A DNA stretch of 64,000 nucleotides from Lachnospira sp. UBA3212. GTDB lineage: Bacteria; Bacillota; Clostridia; Lachnospirales; Lachnospiraceae. This document shows, in pieces, positions 8,455-16,605 of this stretch. Location of the stretch: assembly GCA_002363615.1 (NCBI GenBank), contig DEWK01000014.1, positions 111,658 through 175,657 of the forward strand, read 5' to 3'. Numbering within the stretch: position 1 is the stretch's first letter; every line of letters starts with the position of its first letter. A program made the translations under genes and the position numbers. The notes below the pieces were generated by a model. The model did no database searches. It had not been told where the DNA came from and saw nothing but the letters and a program-made list of their open reading frames with translations.

Positions 8455-9137
8455 AGAATATCCATGCCTCCAAACAGACAGGTTGCATTAACATAGACGG
8501 TTGGCGCATTGGGATTTACCGCCTTCTTTCTCTTGTCTCGGATTCCTCCGAAGATTGGGGTTCCTGAAATTTCCAGATTTACTCCGGATGGAAGAGAGAC
8601 CTCAGCACCACCAAAGGTTACAGTACTATTAATCACCACATCCCTTGTGATAATGGCATTTCTAAGGTCCAAAACAATGGTTCCAAAGTTCACCGTAATT
8701 TCGCATCCTTCAAAGACATCATTCGGATAAACCATACGATTCGTTCCAAAGGAAGCGGTATACTCTCTTTCGTCATCAATGTTTTGCTCTGCTTCTCTTT
8801 CTCTTTTTAATCGTTTATCTAGGTTCTTTTGGAAGATTCCCTTCCAAACCAGAACCATACCAATAGCGATTAATACCGCTGGTGCAATCAAACGACCTAA
8901 AATCTCATAATTTAAAACCTTTCGAACCGGTGGCAGGAAAATGATTCCAAGAATCATTCCCAAAAGGTTTCCTACGCTAATCCCCTTATTTAAGAGATTT
9001 GCCAAGCATGGCAAGAAGATGGCCAGGGCCCACCAATCCCATAGATTAAAGGACCATCCCCAAAAGTACTGGCCAAAAAAGCTAATACCAATTGCTATTA
9101 AAACAAATCCCCAAAAAACGCTGTTTGTTTTCTTCAA
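8451..9137 (-). CDS. LiaF-like membrane protein
   Basis: 228 residues. Four hydrophobic segments within residues 5-100 resemble the LiaF N-terminal domain (DUF5668). After a charged linker (KRLKREREAEQNID), the C-terminal half has the LiaF_C beta pattern: GTNRMVYPNDVFEGCEITVN, INSTVTFGGAEVSLPSGV, PIFGG and CLFGGMDIL. LiaF proteins restrain the LiaRS cell-wall-stress system in Bacilli. No LiaRS-like pair is nearby, so the partner is unknown. It follows the TPR/P-loop gene by 11 bases. Confidence 0.78.
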   Translation of the reverse strand: MKKTNSVFWGFVLIAIGISFFGQYFWGWSFNLWDWWALAIFLPCLANLLNKGISVGNLLGMILGIIFLPPVRKVLNYEILGRLIAPAVLIAIGMVLVWKGIFQKNLDKRLKREREAEQNIDDEREYTASFGTNRMVYPNDVFEGCEITVNFGTIVLDLRNAIITRDVVINSTVTFGGAEVSLPSGVNLEISGTPIFGGIRDKRKKAVNPNAPTVYVNATCLFGGMDIL

Positions 9138-9148
9138 ACTGCTTCCTC

Positions 9149-11959
9149 CTAATCAAAATCCTTTTCATGTAAGATGTAATAACCATTCATCTTTTTTCTA
9201 CCAAAAATCTTTTTGATTAAACGCATTAGGCCCCGACCCCTATTATGGTCGATTGCCCGGTCTACAATATCCATCACATGTTCCTTTTCCAGTCCATGTG
9301 ACATTCCATATTCCTCATCAATCTTAGCATATAAAGAAAGGGTTCCCATGTCATCTAAAAGATAACCTTCTGCCTTTGCGTAGGTAGTTGCAAAATCAAC
9401 CCATTCATTGATGTCATATTCCTTTAACTCAATATAATTTGGGAACATCGTCTCAATGTCCGGATGTAAATCGATTAATCGTTCCATGGTCGATTTGTCA
9501 TCTTCCATTACCACAATCATCTCATCCGTATATCCTTGAAGGGCATCAATCATATTCACCCAAGTAGTACGGTTGATTGCTCCGGCATTCTCAATAATCA
9601 AATCGGATCCAATCAGCCTTGGCATAGCCCTTAAGATTCCCTTCTTATTTAGGATATTACCGTTCACCCTTGCAATCTTTCTGCCCTTACGACCTCTTTC
9701 TCGATTTGCTACCTTGATGATATTGGTCGCAAGCGTTGTCTTACCACTCTTATCTTCTCCTACCACCAACATATTATTGCTCTTAGAGGAGCCATCCCGG
9801 TCGTAATTTTCTGTAAGATTGTAAATCGTCTTTGCAATGGAATGCTCCATGCCAGTCATCTTTAAGTAAGTTTCAAACAGCGGCTTATACCTTTCAGCCA
9901 AGAAATATCTTCCTTCTTCCGGAGATTCCGGAATATCAAAATCATCTAATGACTTCTCTTCCACCTCAATCTCCTGTGCTTCAATCCGGCCGGCAGCAAT
10001 TGCCTGCTTTTTCTTTTTCTCAGCACGCTTTTTTGCCTTTTCTTTCTTCTTTCTTAACTCTGCTTTTTCCTCTTCGTCCATCAGGTCTGTTTCACTTAAT
10101 TCAACAACCTCTTCATTCTCCTGGCCAAACAATTCTTTTGCGGCCCTTTGTTCCGGACTAAGTTCATCTAATTCTTGGGCATGGTCTTCCTCTTCCGATT
10201 CGGTTTCTGTCTGACTTTCTTCCCGACTTTCTACGCTTTCTTTTTCTTCCGGTTCTTCTTCAACCTTAGCTTGGGATTCTGACAAACTTTCCGGCTGACT
10301 TTCTTCCTCTGACCTTTCAGGTTCTTCTGCAGGAGCATCTAAAACATCATCCTCTGACTCCAAAGAAATCTCTTCACTTTCTGTCGTCTCTTCTTCTGCA
10401 AGAACCTCCTCTTCCTCCTGAGAAATAGCCTTAGAGAGTTCTGTCTCATCTACCTGGCCTAAAGCCACGCTTGGTTCTGTCTCATCCACCTGGCCTAAAG
10501 CCACACCTGGCTCTGTCTCATCCACCTGGTCTAAAGCCACACTTGGCTCTGTTACGGAATTCATAGCATTCTCTGCTGTATCCGAAGAAATAATTCCCTT
10601 TTGTCTGAGTTTTTCAAGAATCTCACGAATAGAAATCTCACCGGTTACCTGCTTCGTAACCATATCCTGTTCTCTTTGCTCCCGTTCGATTTCCTCCTGA
10701 GACTTTACCTCCACAGAAGCTTCCTTCTTGGGAGCCTCCATAAAGATTTCGCCCTCTTCTTCTTCCCCGACTTCTTCAGGAGCTTCTTCTAAATCCTCCC
10801 TAGAAAATCCGGTATCTTCAATGGCACTTTCTTCCTCTAGCTTATTCTCAAGTTTCTCCTTGATTTCCTTTGCTAAGCGATCTGCCTCTTCTTCCTTGGC
10901 CTTGGCTTTTTTCCTTTCCATTTCTTCACGAACCGGCTCTAAGGTCTGGGCAATCTGGATTACCTCAGCAATGGAAGAAGTATCCTCAAACGGATCCTTC
11001 TTGTTTTGAACGATTCCCCCAAGCGTAGGATCCGGAACATATTCTTCTTCCTTAAGGCTTTCCAATTCCTCAAGAGTAGCCGTATTCTCTAAGGCTTCTT
11101 TTGGAAGTTCCTTTAAGGCTTCTGATAATTCCACATTTGTAGTCTCTTCAAATTCCGGCAAATGAAGTCCCGAAGTAGCAAATTGGATATCCTGGGTTTT
11201 AAATTCTCCATATTCCTCTGCTTCTTCCTCTTCCTGCTCCTGCTCATCCATGAATTTTTCCATATTATGAGCTAACTGAGCCTCTGCCTGCGCATCATTC
11301 TTAAAGTTCTCAACCATCTGATCCGCATTAAGGCTGATGGACTGCTCGCTCATGTCTTCAACCAAAGATCGCTCCTGTTCCTCGGTCAGATTGGTCATGG
11401 AAGCCTTAAGCTGTAAGGCTCTGGTTACATACTTACCTTCATTGAACCAAAGATAGATTTCATCACAAACTGCTGCACTTTCCGCCTGTCTTCCAATGGC
11501 TGCATATAACTTTGCAAGTTCATAGGCCCAACGGTCATCCATCTCCTCTTCCAGATAAGCCTTCAAAATATCAATCAGTTGATCTTCATCAACTCCAAGG
11601 GCCTTGCTGATTCGGTATTGGAGAATATACCTAGCAGAATCCTTTGGTGCCATATCAATAAAATCAAGATAAAACTCTTTTGCTTCATCAAAATCATTTA
11701 ATTTTACAGAAAGCAAACAAAGACGGTAAGCCAAACGACGTCCCATCTGTGATCTTTCGTAAGCGATTGTTAATACATCCTTCGCCTTTTCATAATCCTT
11801 TACCATCTCGTAGACATCACCTACAAGAGACAAAGAGATATTATCCTTACACCGAGACCAGTTCACATGATCTGCCACTTCAGCAGCCTGATCATAGGCT
11901 CCCTGATTTAACAATGCCTTTATCTCTTCGATTTTCTTTTTATAATCAGTTTTCTCCAC
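9149..11959 (-). CDS. Large TPR, acidic-linker and P-loop ATPase protein
   Basis: 936 residues in three parts. Residues 1-200 are helical repeats of the TPR type (YDQAAEVADHVNW, YEKAKDVLTIAYE, FDEAKEFYLDFIDM). Residues about 225-690 are an extremely acidic, Glu/Ser-rich, probably disordered linker with a lysine-rich patch (KKEKAKKRAEKKKK) near its end. Residues about 700-930 form a nucleotide-binding domain with Walker A GEDKSGKTT and an acidic strand DLIIENAG, resembling AAA proteins of the SpoVK/CbbX kind. Three 12-residue repeats lie in the linker. It sits between recR and the LiaF-like gene. Not a family I can name; a scaffolding ATPase is a guess. Confidence 0.7.
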   Translation of the reverse strand: MEKTDYKKKIEEIKALLNQGAYDQAAEVADHVNWSRCKDNISLSLVGDVYEMVKDYEKAKDVLTIAYERSQMGRRLAYRLCLLSVKLNDFDEAKEFYLDFIDMAPKDSARYILQYRISKALGVDEDQLIDILKAYLEEEMDDRWAYELAKLYAAIGRQAESAAVCDEIYLWFNEGKYVTRALQLKASMTNLTEEQERSLVEDMSEQSISLNADQMVENFKNDAQAEAQLAHNMEKFMDEQEQEEEEAEEYGEFKTQDIQFATSGLHLPEFEETTNVELSEALKELPKEALENTATLEELESLKEEEYVPDPTLGGIVQNKKDPFEDTSSIAEVIQIAQTLEPVREEMERKKAKAKEEEADRLAKEIKEKLENKLEEESAIEDTGFSREDLEEAPEEVGEEEEGEIFMEAPKKEASVEVKSQEEIEREQREQDMVTKQVTGEISIREILEKLRQKGIISSDTAENAMNSVTEPSVALDQVDETEPGVALGQVDETEPSVALGQVDETELSKAISQEEEEVLAEEETTESEEISLESEDDVLDAPAEEPERSEEESQPESLSESQAKVEEEPEEKESVESREESQTETESEEEDHAQELDELSPEQRAAKELFGQENEEVVELSETDLMDEEEKAELRKKKEKAKKRAEKKKKQAIAAGRIEAQEIEVEEKSLDDFDIPESPEEGRYFLAERYKPLFETYLKMTGMEHSIAKTIYNLTENYDRDGSSKSNNMLVVGEDKSGKTTLATNIIKVANRERGRKGRKIARVNGNILNKKGILRAMPRLIGSDLIIENAGAINRTTWVNMIDALQGYTDEMIVVMEDDKSTMERLIDLHPDIETMFPNYIELKEYDINEWVDFATTYAKAEGYLLDDMGTLSLYAKIDEEYGMSHGLEKEHVMDIVDRAIDHNRGRGLMRLIKKIFGRKKMNGYYILHEKDFD
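10441..10548. repeat. Three 36-base tandem repeats inside the acidic linker
   Basis: Units at 10441-10476, 10477-10512 and 10513-10548 differ by a few bases. They encode TEPSVALGQVDE-like 12-residue units in the TPR/P-loop protein. Confidence 0.95.
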
Positions 11960-12009
11960 CCTGATTCACCTCACAATCATTCAATCAATGACCATATGTC
12001 AAGACATCC

Positions 12010-12606
12010 CTAAAGTTCCATTCTTCCCTCAAGAGCTCGAAGTAATGTCACCTCATCAATATTTTCAATATCTCCACCTACCGGAACCCCTGATGCAATT
12101 CTTGTTACCTTGATTCCACTAGGTTTAATTAACTTGCTTAAATACATGGCAGTGGTTTCACCCTCTACACTGGAATTCGTGGCAATAATCACCTCATCCA
12201 CATCCCTTTGTAAACGCACCAATAATTCCTTGATTTTAATATCAGCCGCACTGATTCCGGTCATAGGGGAAATAGCCCCATGAAGTACATGATATACCCC
12301 TTCATACTTACCGGTTTTTTCATAGGCCTCTAAATCACGACTATTTTCCACCACCATAATCTGCCGATGATTCCTCTTTGTACTGGCACAAATAGGACAT
12401 AGTTCTTGGTCTGTTAAAGTAAGACACTCCTTACAATAACGGACATTTTTTCTAGTTGCTATTAGGGTATCCGCAAAATGTTTTACCTGCTCTTCCGGCA
12501 TATGAATCACAAAATAAGCAAGCCTTTGAGCTGACTTCCTTCCAATTCCAGGAAGGCCAGCAAATTCTTCAATCAGGTTGTCCAGACTTCCTCTTGGTTT
12601 ATCCAT
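12010..12606 (-). CDS. recR: Recombination mediator RecR
   Basis: 198 residues, the normal RecR length. The N-terminal helix-hairpin-helix (FAGLPGIGRKSAQRLA) is followed by a four-cysteine zinc finger (CKECLTLTDQELCPIC), a TOPRIM domain starting IMVVENSRDLEAYEK, and GDIENIDEVTLLRAL at the C-terminus. RecR with RecF/RecO loads RecA on gapped DNA. It is the third gene of the dnaX-ybaB-recR run, 33 bases after ybaB. Confidence 0.96.
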   Translation of the reverse strand: MDKPRGSLDNLIEEFAGLPGIGRKSAQRLAYFVIHMPEEQVKHFADTLIATRKNVRYCKECLTLTDQELCPICASTKRNHRQIMVVENSRDLEAYEKTGKYEGVYHVLHGAISPMTGISAADIKIKELLVRLQRDVDEVIIATNSSVEGETTAMYLSKLIKPSGIKVTRIASGVPVGGDIENIDEVTLLRALEGRMEL

Positions 12607-12639
12607 CTATCCTTTCCTTCCTTTTGGAAAAAGTCTTCT

Positions 12640-12987
12640 CTAGAACGGGAGATTTCCTGCAAATCCACCGGTAGCCTTAGACATCTTAGCCTGGCTATCT
12701 TCTTCCATCTGACGAAGAGCCTCATTGGTAGCTGCCATAATTAAGTCCTGAAGCATTTCAACATCCTCCGGATCCACAACCTCAGGATCAATCTTTACTT
12801 CTGTTACCTCCTTCTTACCTGAAACCGTAACAGAAACAGCACCACCACCTGCATTCGCGGTATAGGTTGCCTCTTCTAAAGCCCTTGTTGCATCCTCCAC
12901 CTGCTTCTGCATCTTCTGTGCCTGCTTCATTAAACTCTGCATATTTCCAGGCATCATTCCTCCTGGATATCCACCTCTTCTTGCCAT
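12640..12987 (-). CDS. ybaB: YbaB/EbfC nucleoid-associated protein
   Basis: 115 residues from the chosen ATG. A glycine/methionine-rich start (GGYPGGMMPGNMQSLMKQAQKMQKQ) leads into the YbaB core, including SGKKEVTEVKIDPEVVDPED and DLIMAATNEALRQ. It binds DNA as a dimer. An in-frame ATG at 13008 lies inside dnaX, but the AGGAGG site at its proper spacing points to ATG 12987, one base after the dnaX stop codon. The dnaX-ybaB-recR order is widely conserved. Confidence 0.93.
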   Translation of the reverse strand: MARRGGYPGGMMPGNMQSLMKQAQKMQKQVEDATRALEEATYTANAGGGAVSVTVSGKKEVTEVKIDPEVVDPEDVEMLQDLIMAATNEALRQMEEDSQAKMSKATGGFAGNLPF

Positions 12988-12988
12988 C

Positions 12989-14557
12989 CTAAAAGTCCTC
13001 CTCTTCAATATTCATGCCGATTACTTCTTCCATATCTATAAAGTCAACTTCCTGTGGTTCATTGACATCAATCAAACGAACTCGAATATCGGCGTCTACT
13101 TCAAATTCGTTGTAAATCTCTTCTTTTAAATCCTCCAAATGCTGACAAACAACACGATATACAAAAACCTCATGAAAAATAAGTTCTAACTTATTCTCTG
13201 TAAAGGCCGGTTTTGCGTAAATCATGGAGTGTTTTAAAGGCTGGGTTAATTTCAAACAAAGTTCTCCCCAATGTTCCACAATGGTACGGATATCTTCCGG
13301 TAAGGCATCTCGTTTGACAAACTTTTTAATCACCTTACTCTCTTCCTCTTTCACCTTTAAGGGTTCCGCAGGCAAATCTTCCCTGCTTATTCCCGGAACA
13401 TAACCTCCGGCTAAAAGCCGTTCCAGCTGATTAATCCGAGCCGCTAAAGCGGTAAGATCGTGGCTCATGGATGGACTTGCCATCTTGATTAATGCCACCT
13501 CTAAAAGCACCCGCTTATCAGTGGCAAACTTCATCTGATTTCCCAGTTCCGATAAAATCCGGATATCCCGCATCAATTCCACCGGGGAAATAATCTTTGC
13601 CACTTCTTTCATCTCTTCAATCTTTTCCCTAGAAGCATTAATAAAATCCTCCAGGTCATCTGAATTCTGAATCAAAAGCAGGTTTCTTAAATACCAGCAA
13701 AAATCAGATACGAACTGAGCCAGTTCCCTTCCTTGCATGACTACTTCTTCCACCACCCTAAGGCAATCCGTCATCCTGCAATCAGTTAAAGCTCTTACCA
13801 GTTTTTCAAAGATTTCATTATCAACCGCTCCTAAAGCCTGGAGAACATGATCATACGTTAAATCCTCCCCTAAATAAAGAGCGATACAACGGTCCATTAA
13901 AGACAAGGCATCTCGCATGGAACCATCCGCTGCCTTTGCCAAATAGTTTACCGCCGAATCTTCGATTGAGATTTGTTCCTGTTTCGCCAGATTCCTTAAC
14001 TGTTTAGCAATAGTTGCAAGTTCAATTCTTCGAAAATCATATCTCTGACAGCGAGACATAATGGTAATTGCAATCTTTTGTACATCGGTGGTAGCCAGGA
14101 TAAACATAACATATTCCGGCGGTTCCTCAATGGTCTTTAAAAGAGCATTGTAAGCAGAAGGCGTTAACATATGGGCCTCATCAATAATATAGACCTTATA
14201 TTTTCCCTCCGTTGGTCGATATTGAACCTCTTCTTTAATCTGTCGAATATTGTCTACGCCATTATTAGAAGCCGCATCGATTTCGATTACATTAAGGGAA
14301 GCTCCTGCCAAAATTCTCTTGCAGGTTGGACACTCATTACAAGGGCTTCCATCCTGGGGATTTTCACAGTTCACCGCTCGGGCAAGGATCTTTGCCACAG
14401 AAGTTTTTCCTGTACCTCTGGTTCCCGTAAAAAGGTAGGCATGAGACGTTTTCCCTAGCATCACCTGATTTTTTAAACTTTTTACTACCGCATCCTGTCC
14501 TCTTACTTCCTCAAAATTTTGAGGACGGAACTTACGGTAAAGTGCTTGATATGACAT
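12989..14557 (-). CDS. dnaX: DNA polymerase III gamma/tau subunit
   Basis: 522 residues. Clamp-loader AAA+ domain: Walker A GTRGTGKTS near residue 45, a four-cysteine zinc module (CENPQDGSPCNECPTC), Walker B VYIIDEAHML and sensor 1 ILATTD, with the SRC motif in IMSRCQRYDFRRI. A helical collar and a C-terminal domain of about 150 residues follow. It loads the sliding clamp and couples polymerase cores. The gene starts 20 bases after the phosphofructokinase gene. Confidence 0.96.
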   Translation of the reverse strand: MSYQALYRKFRPQNFEEVRGQDAVVKSLKNQVMLGKTSHAYLFTGTRGTGKTSVAKILARAVNCENPQDGSPCNECPTCKRILAGASLNVIEIDAASNNGVDNIRQIKEEVQYRPTEGKYKVYIIDEAHMLTPSAYNALLKTIEEPPEYVMFILATTDVQKIAITIMSRCQRYDFRRIELATIAKQLRNLAKQEQISIEDSAVNYLAKAADGSMRDALSLMDRCIALYLGEDLTYDHVLQALGAVDNEIFEKLVRALTDCRMTDCLRVVEEVVMQGRELAQFVSDFCWYLRNLLLIQNSDDLEDFINASREKIEEMKEVAKIISPVELMRDIRILSELGNQMKFATDKRVLLEVALIKMASPSMSHDLTALAARINQLERLLAGGYVPGISREDLPAEPLKVKEEESKVIKKFVKRDALPEDIRTIVEHWGELCLKLTQPLKHSMIYAKPAFTENKLELIFHEVFVYRVVCQHLEDLKEEIYNEFEVDADIRVRLIDVNEPQEVDFIDMEEVIGMNIEEEDF

Positions 14558-14577
14558 GTTTCTTCCTCTAGTTTCAC

Positions 14578-15639
14578 TTAATCACCAAATGAAATTCCCA
14601 TAAGTTTAGCCTGGGTCACCACATCATCCTTTGGATCTACCAGTTTCAATTTACCAGCCACCTCAGAAAGTGGAATCTTCTTAATCTGACCCTTGTCTAT
14701 TCCCACAAGATTTCCATACTCTTTTTCCTTAATCATTTTTCCAGCCATGGCACCAAACCTACTGGCAAGAACCCGATCATAACCATTGGGCATTCCTCCA
14801 CGCTGTACGTGTCCCGGAACAGTTACTCTCACTTCTCTTTGAAAATGCTCTTCCAGTTTTTTTGCCAGCACTTCTACCGGCTTATTTTGCATCCTGCTTT
14901 TTCTTTCTTCCTTGCTTAATTCAGCGTCCTCTTTCGAAATCGCACCTTCTGCCACCGCAAGAAGAATCTGTTTTTTACCAAGGGCAATCTTCTTTTTTAT
15001 TGCTTCCTTCACCTGATCAAAGTCATAAGGAATCTCCGGAATCAAGATGACATCTGCTCCGCCAGCAATCCCTCCATATAAAGCCAACCACCCAGCTTTA
15101 TGTCCCATTAGTTCCACTAACATAATACGACTGTGAGAAGTTGCTGTGGTGTGTATGCAATCAAGTTCTCTTGTAACCACTTCCAGGGCACTGTGAAAGC
15201 CAAAGGTTACCTGGCTTCCCCAAAGGTCATTGTCAATGGTTTTAGGAAGTCCAATTACCGATAAACCCTCCTGACTAAGAAGGTTTGCGGTTTTCATGGA
15301 ACCATTCCCACCTAATACCACCAGACAGTCCAGCTTCATCTTCTTGTAGGTCTTTTTCATGGCTTCCACCTTGTTGATGCCATCCTCTCCGATTTTTCGC
15401 ATATTTTTAAAAGGTTGTCTGGAAGTTCCCAGTATGGTTCCTCCAAGTCTTAAAATCCCCTCAAAATCCTTGACTTCCATCTCCTGATACTTCTCATGGA
15501 TCAAACCATAGTAGCCATCTAAAATTCCATAAATAGAAAGTTCTTGTCCGAATTGTTCGTAAAGACTTAAGACCAAAGCACGCATGGTTGCATTTAAACT
15601 CTGACAATCTCCTCCGCTTGTTAAGATTCCTACTCTCAT
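14578..15639 (-). CDS. pfkA: 6-phosphofructokinase with mixed ATP/PPi-type donor residues
   Basis: 353 residues from the ATG at 15639, which has GGAGG 5 bases upstream; an in-frame ATG 11 codons earlier lacks one. PFK fold: GGDCQSLNA (9-17), GGNGS (110-114), PKTIDND (132-138) with catalytic D136, and the MGHKAGWLA substrate loop. The phosphoryl-donor positions are Asn112-Gly113 and Lys133. Classic ATP enzymes have Asp-Gly and Gly there; PPi enzymes have Asp-Asp and Lys. The Gly/Lys combination occurs in a mixed clade that includes ATP-dependent members, so the donor is uncertain. It has its own promoter after the SRP RNA terminator and leads into dnaX. Confidence 0.9.
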   Translation of the reverse strand: MRVGILTSGGDCQSLNATMRALVLSLYEQFGQELSIYGILDGYYGLIHEKYQEMEVKDFEGILRLGGTILGTSRQPFKNMRKIGEDGINKVEAMKKTYKKMKLDCLVVLGGNGSMKTANLLSQEGLSVIGLPKTIDNDLWGSQVTFGFHSALEVVTRELDCIHTTATSHSRIMLVELMGHKAGWLALYGGIAGGADVILIPEIPYDFDQVKEAIKKKIALGKKQILLAVAEGAISKEDAELSKEERKSRMQNKPVEVLAKKLEEHFQREVRVTVPGHVQRGGMPNGYDRVLASRFGAMAGKMIKEKEYGNLVGIDKGQIKKIPLSEVAGKLKLVDPKDDVVTQAKLMGISFGD

Positions 15640-15687
15640 AAAAACCTCCGTCCTTGACTCTTTTGCAAACACACTACGACAAGATAC

Positions 15688-15716
15688 ATTTTAACACACC
15701 CCTATTTTCTATGCAA
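15688..15716 (-). promoter_or_regulatory. pfkA promoter
   Basis: Minus strand TTGCAT (15716-15711), 17 bases, TAAAAT (15693-15688). It lies immediately after the SRP RNA terminator. Confidence 0.7.
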
Positions 15717-15725
15717 GAAGATGCG

Positions 15726-15768
15726 AAAAAAAGACTTCTCTCATATCTATCCCGATATAAAAGAAGTC
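15726..15768 (-). terminator. SRP RNA terminator
   Basis: Arms 15733-15739 (GACTTCT) and 15762-15768 (AGAAGTC), extended inward by an AU-rich stem, are followed on the minus strand by seven Ts. Confidence 0.9.
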
Positions 15769-15783
15769 CTATTATTTAAAATT

Positions 15784-16053
15784 AAATCCGTGCGTTCTGG
15801 CTTGTATGATAAACATAAACGTTACCTTAGCAGTTAACTCGATCCAGGCGCCCTTGTATCACACAGAAGGGCTTGCTTAGTGCTGCTTCATTCCTGACCT
15901 GACACGGTTCACAAGTTTCTGTTGCACAAGACCCAGACGTCAACATCACTTACCAAGGGCTGCTTTACATTCAGCCATCCGAAACAGAACATCACCCCTG
16001 CTAGAGCGGATTGCAGGTACAGGGCACCGCTATCTCCCCGGCTGCACGGAAAT
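15784..16053 (-). ncRNA. ffs: Signal recognition particle RNA, large Gram-positive type
   Basis: The minus strand carries the helix 8 signature GTCAGGTCAGGAATGAAGCA (near 15890), where Ffh binds; the loop is GGAA. It also has the Alu-like 5' domain with GGTGCCCTGTACCTGCAATC near 16025. The ends pair: TCCGTGC (16050-16044) with GCACGGA (15793-15787), closing a roughly 270-base RNA like the Bacillus scRNA. Gene order tadA-SRP RNA-dnaX is conserved in Firmicutes, here with pfkA between the RNA and dnaX. Exact ends are estimated from the closing helix. Confidence 0.95.
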
Positions 16054-16096
16054 GTTTTGACATTGTTCTTTGCTATAGTCTTCCCATAGGTTTCTC

Positions 16097-16125
16097 AGTA
16101 TACACGAAAACAAACCATTTGTAAA
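16097..16125 (-). promoter_or_regulatory. SRP RNA promoter
   Basis: Minus strand TTTACA (16125-16120), 17 bases, TATACT (16102-16097). Start would be near 16090, leaving a leader of about 40 bases that is probably trimmed. Confidence 0.75.
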
Positions 16126-16127
16126 GA

Positions 16128-16595
16128 TTATTTCTCTTTCCCCTTCTTGCGAAGCTCTGCAAAGAAGTCTTTTAAAAGCTTCCCGCATTCTTCCTCTAAA
16201 ATCCCCTCTTCTGTCTCTACCTGATGATTAAATTCCTTTACATGCAAAAGGTCCAGAACGGATCCGGCACAGCCGGCCTTGGGATTCATAGCTCCAATAT
16301 ATACTTTTTTTATTCTGGCTTGCACAATGGCTCCGGAGCACATCTGGCATGGTTCCAAGGTGATATACATCTCGCAATCATCCAATCTCCAGTCATCTAA
16401 TTTTTTGCTAGCCTTTCGGATCGCGTTTAATTCTGCATGGGACAGGGTATTTTTATCGGTCATGCGACGGTTATAGCCCCTGCCAACCACCTTGCCTTGA
16501 TAGACAATCACGCAACCAATCGGTACCTCCCCCATTGCCGCTGCCTTTTTTGCCTGGACAATGGCTTGTTTCATAAAACGAATCTTATCTTCCAT
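16128..16595 (-). CDS. tadA: tRNA adenosine(34) deaminase
   Basis: 155 residues from ATG 16595 (AAGGGA upstream). The open frame extends 34 codons further, but that part overlaps the GH18 gene in another frame and is not family-like. Zinc deaminase motifs: HAE in TLSHAELNAIRKAS and PCQMC in TLEPCQMCSGAI; the glutamate of HAE is the proton shuttle. The enzyme makes inosine at the wobble base of tRNA-Arg. It is 10 bases after the GH18 gene and next to the SRP RNA. Confidence 0.95.
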   Translation of the reverse strand: MEDKIRFMKQAIVQAKKAAAMGEVPIGCVIVYQGKVVGRGYNRRMTDKNTLSHAELNAIRKASKKLDDWRLDDCEMYITLEPCQMCSGAIVQARIKKVYIGAMNPKAGCAGSVLDLLHVKEFNHQVETEEGILEEECGKLLKDFFAELRKKGKEK

Positions 16596-16605
16596 CTCTG
16601 ATCCC

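Noticed and set aside
10441..10548. 36-base repeats considered as a CRISPR array
   Set aside because: Units abut with no spacers and encode an in-frame protein repeat.
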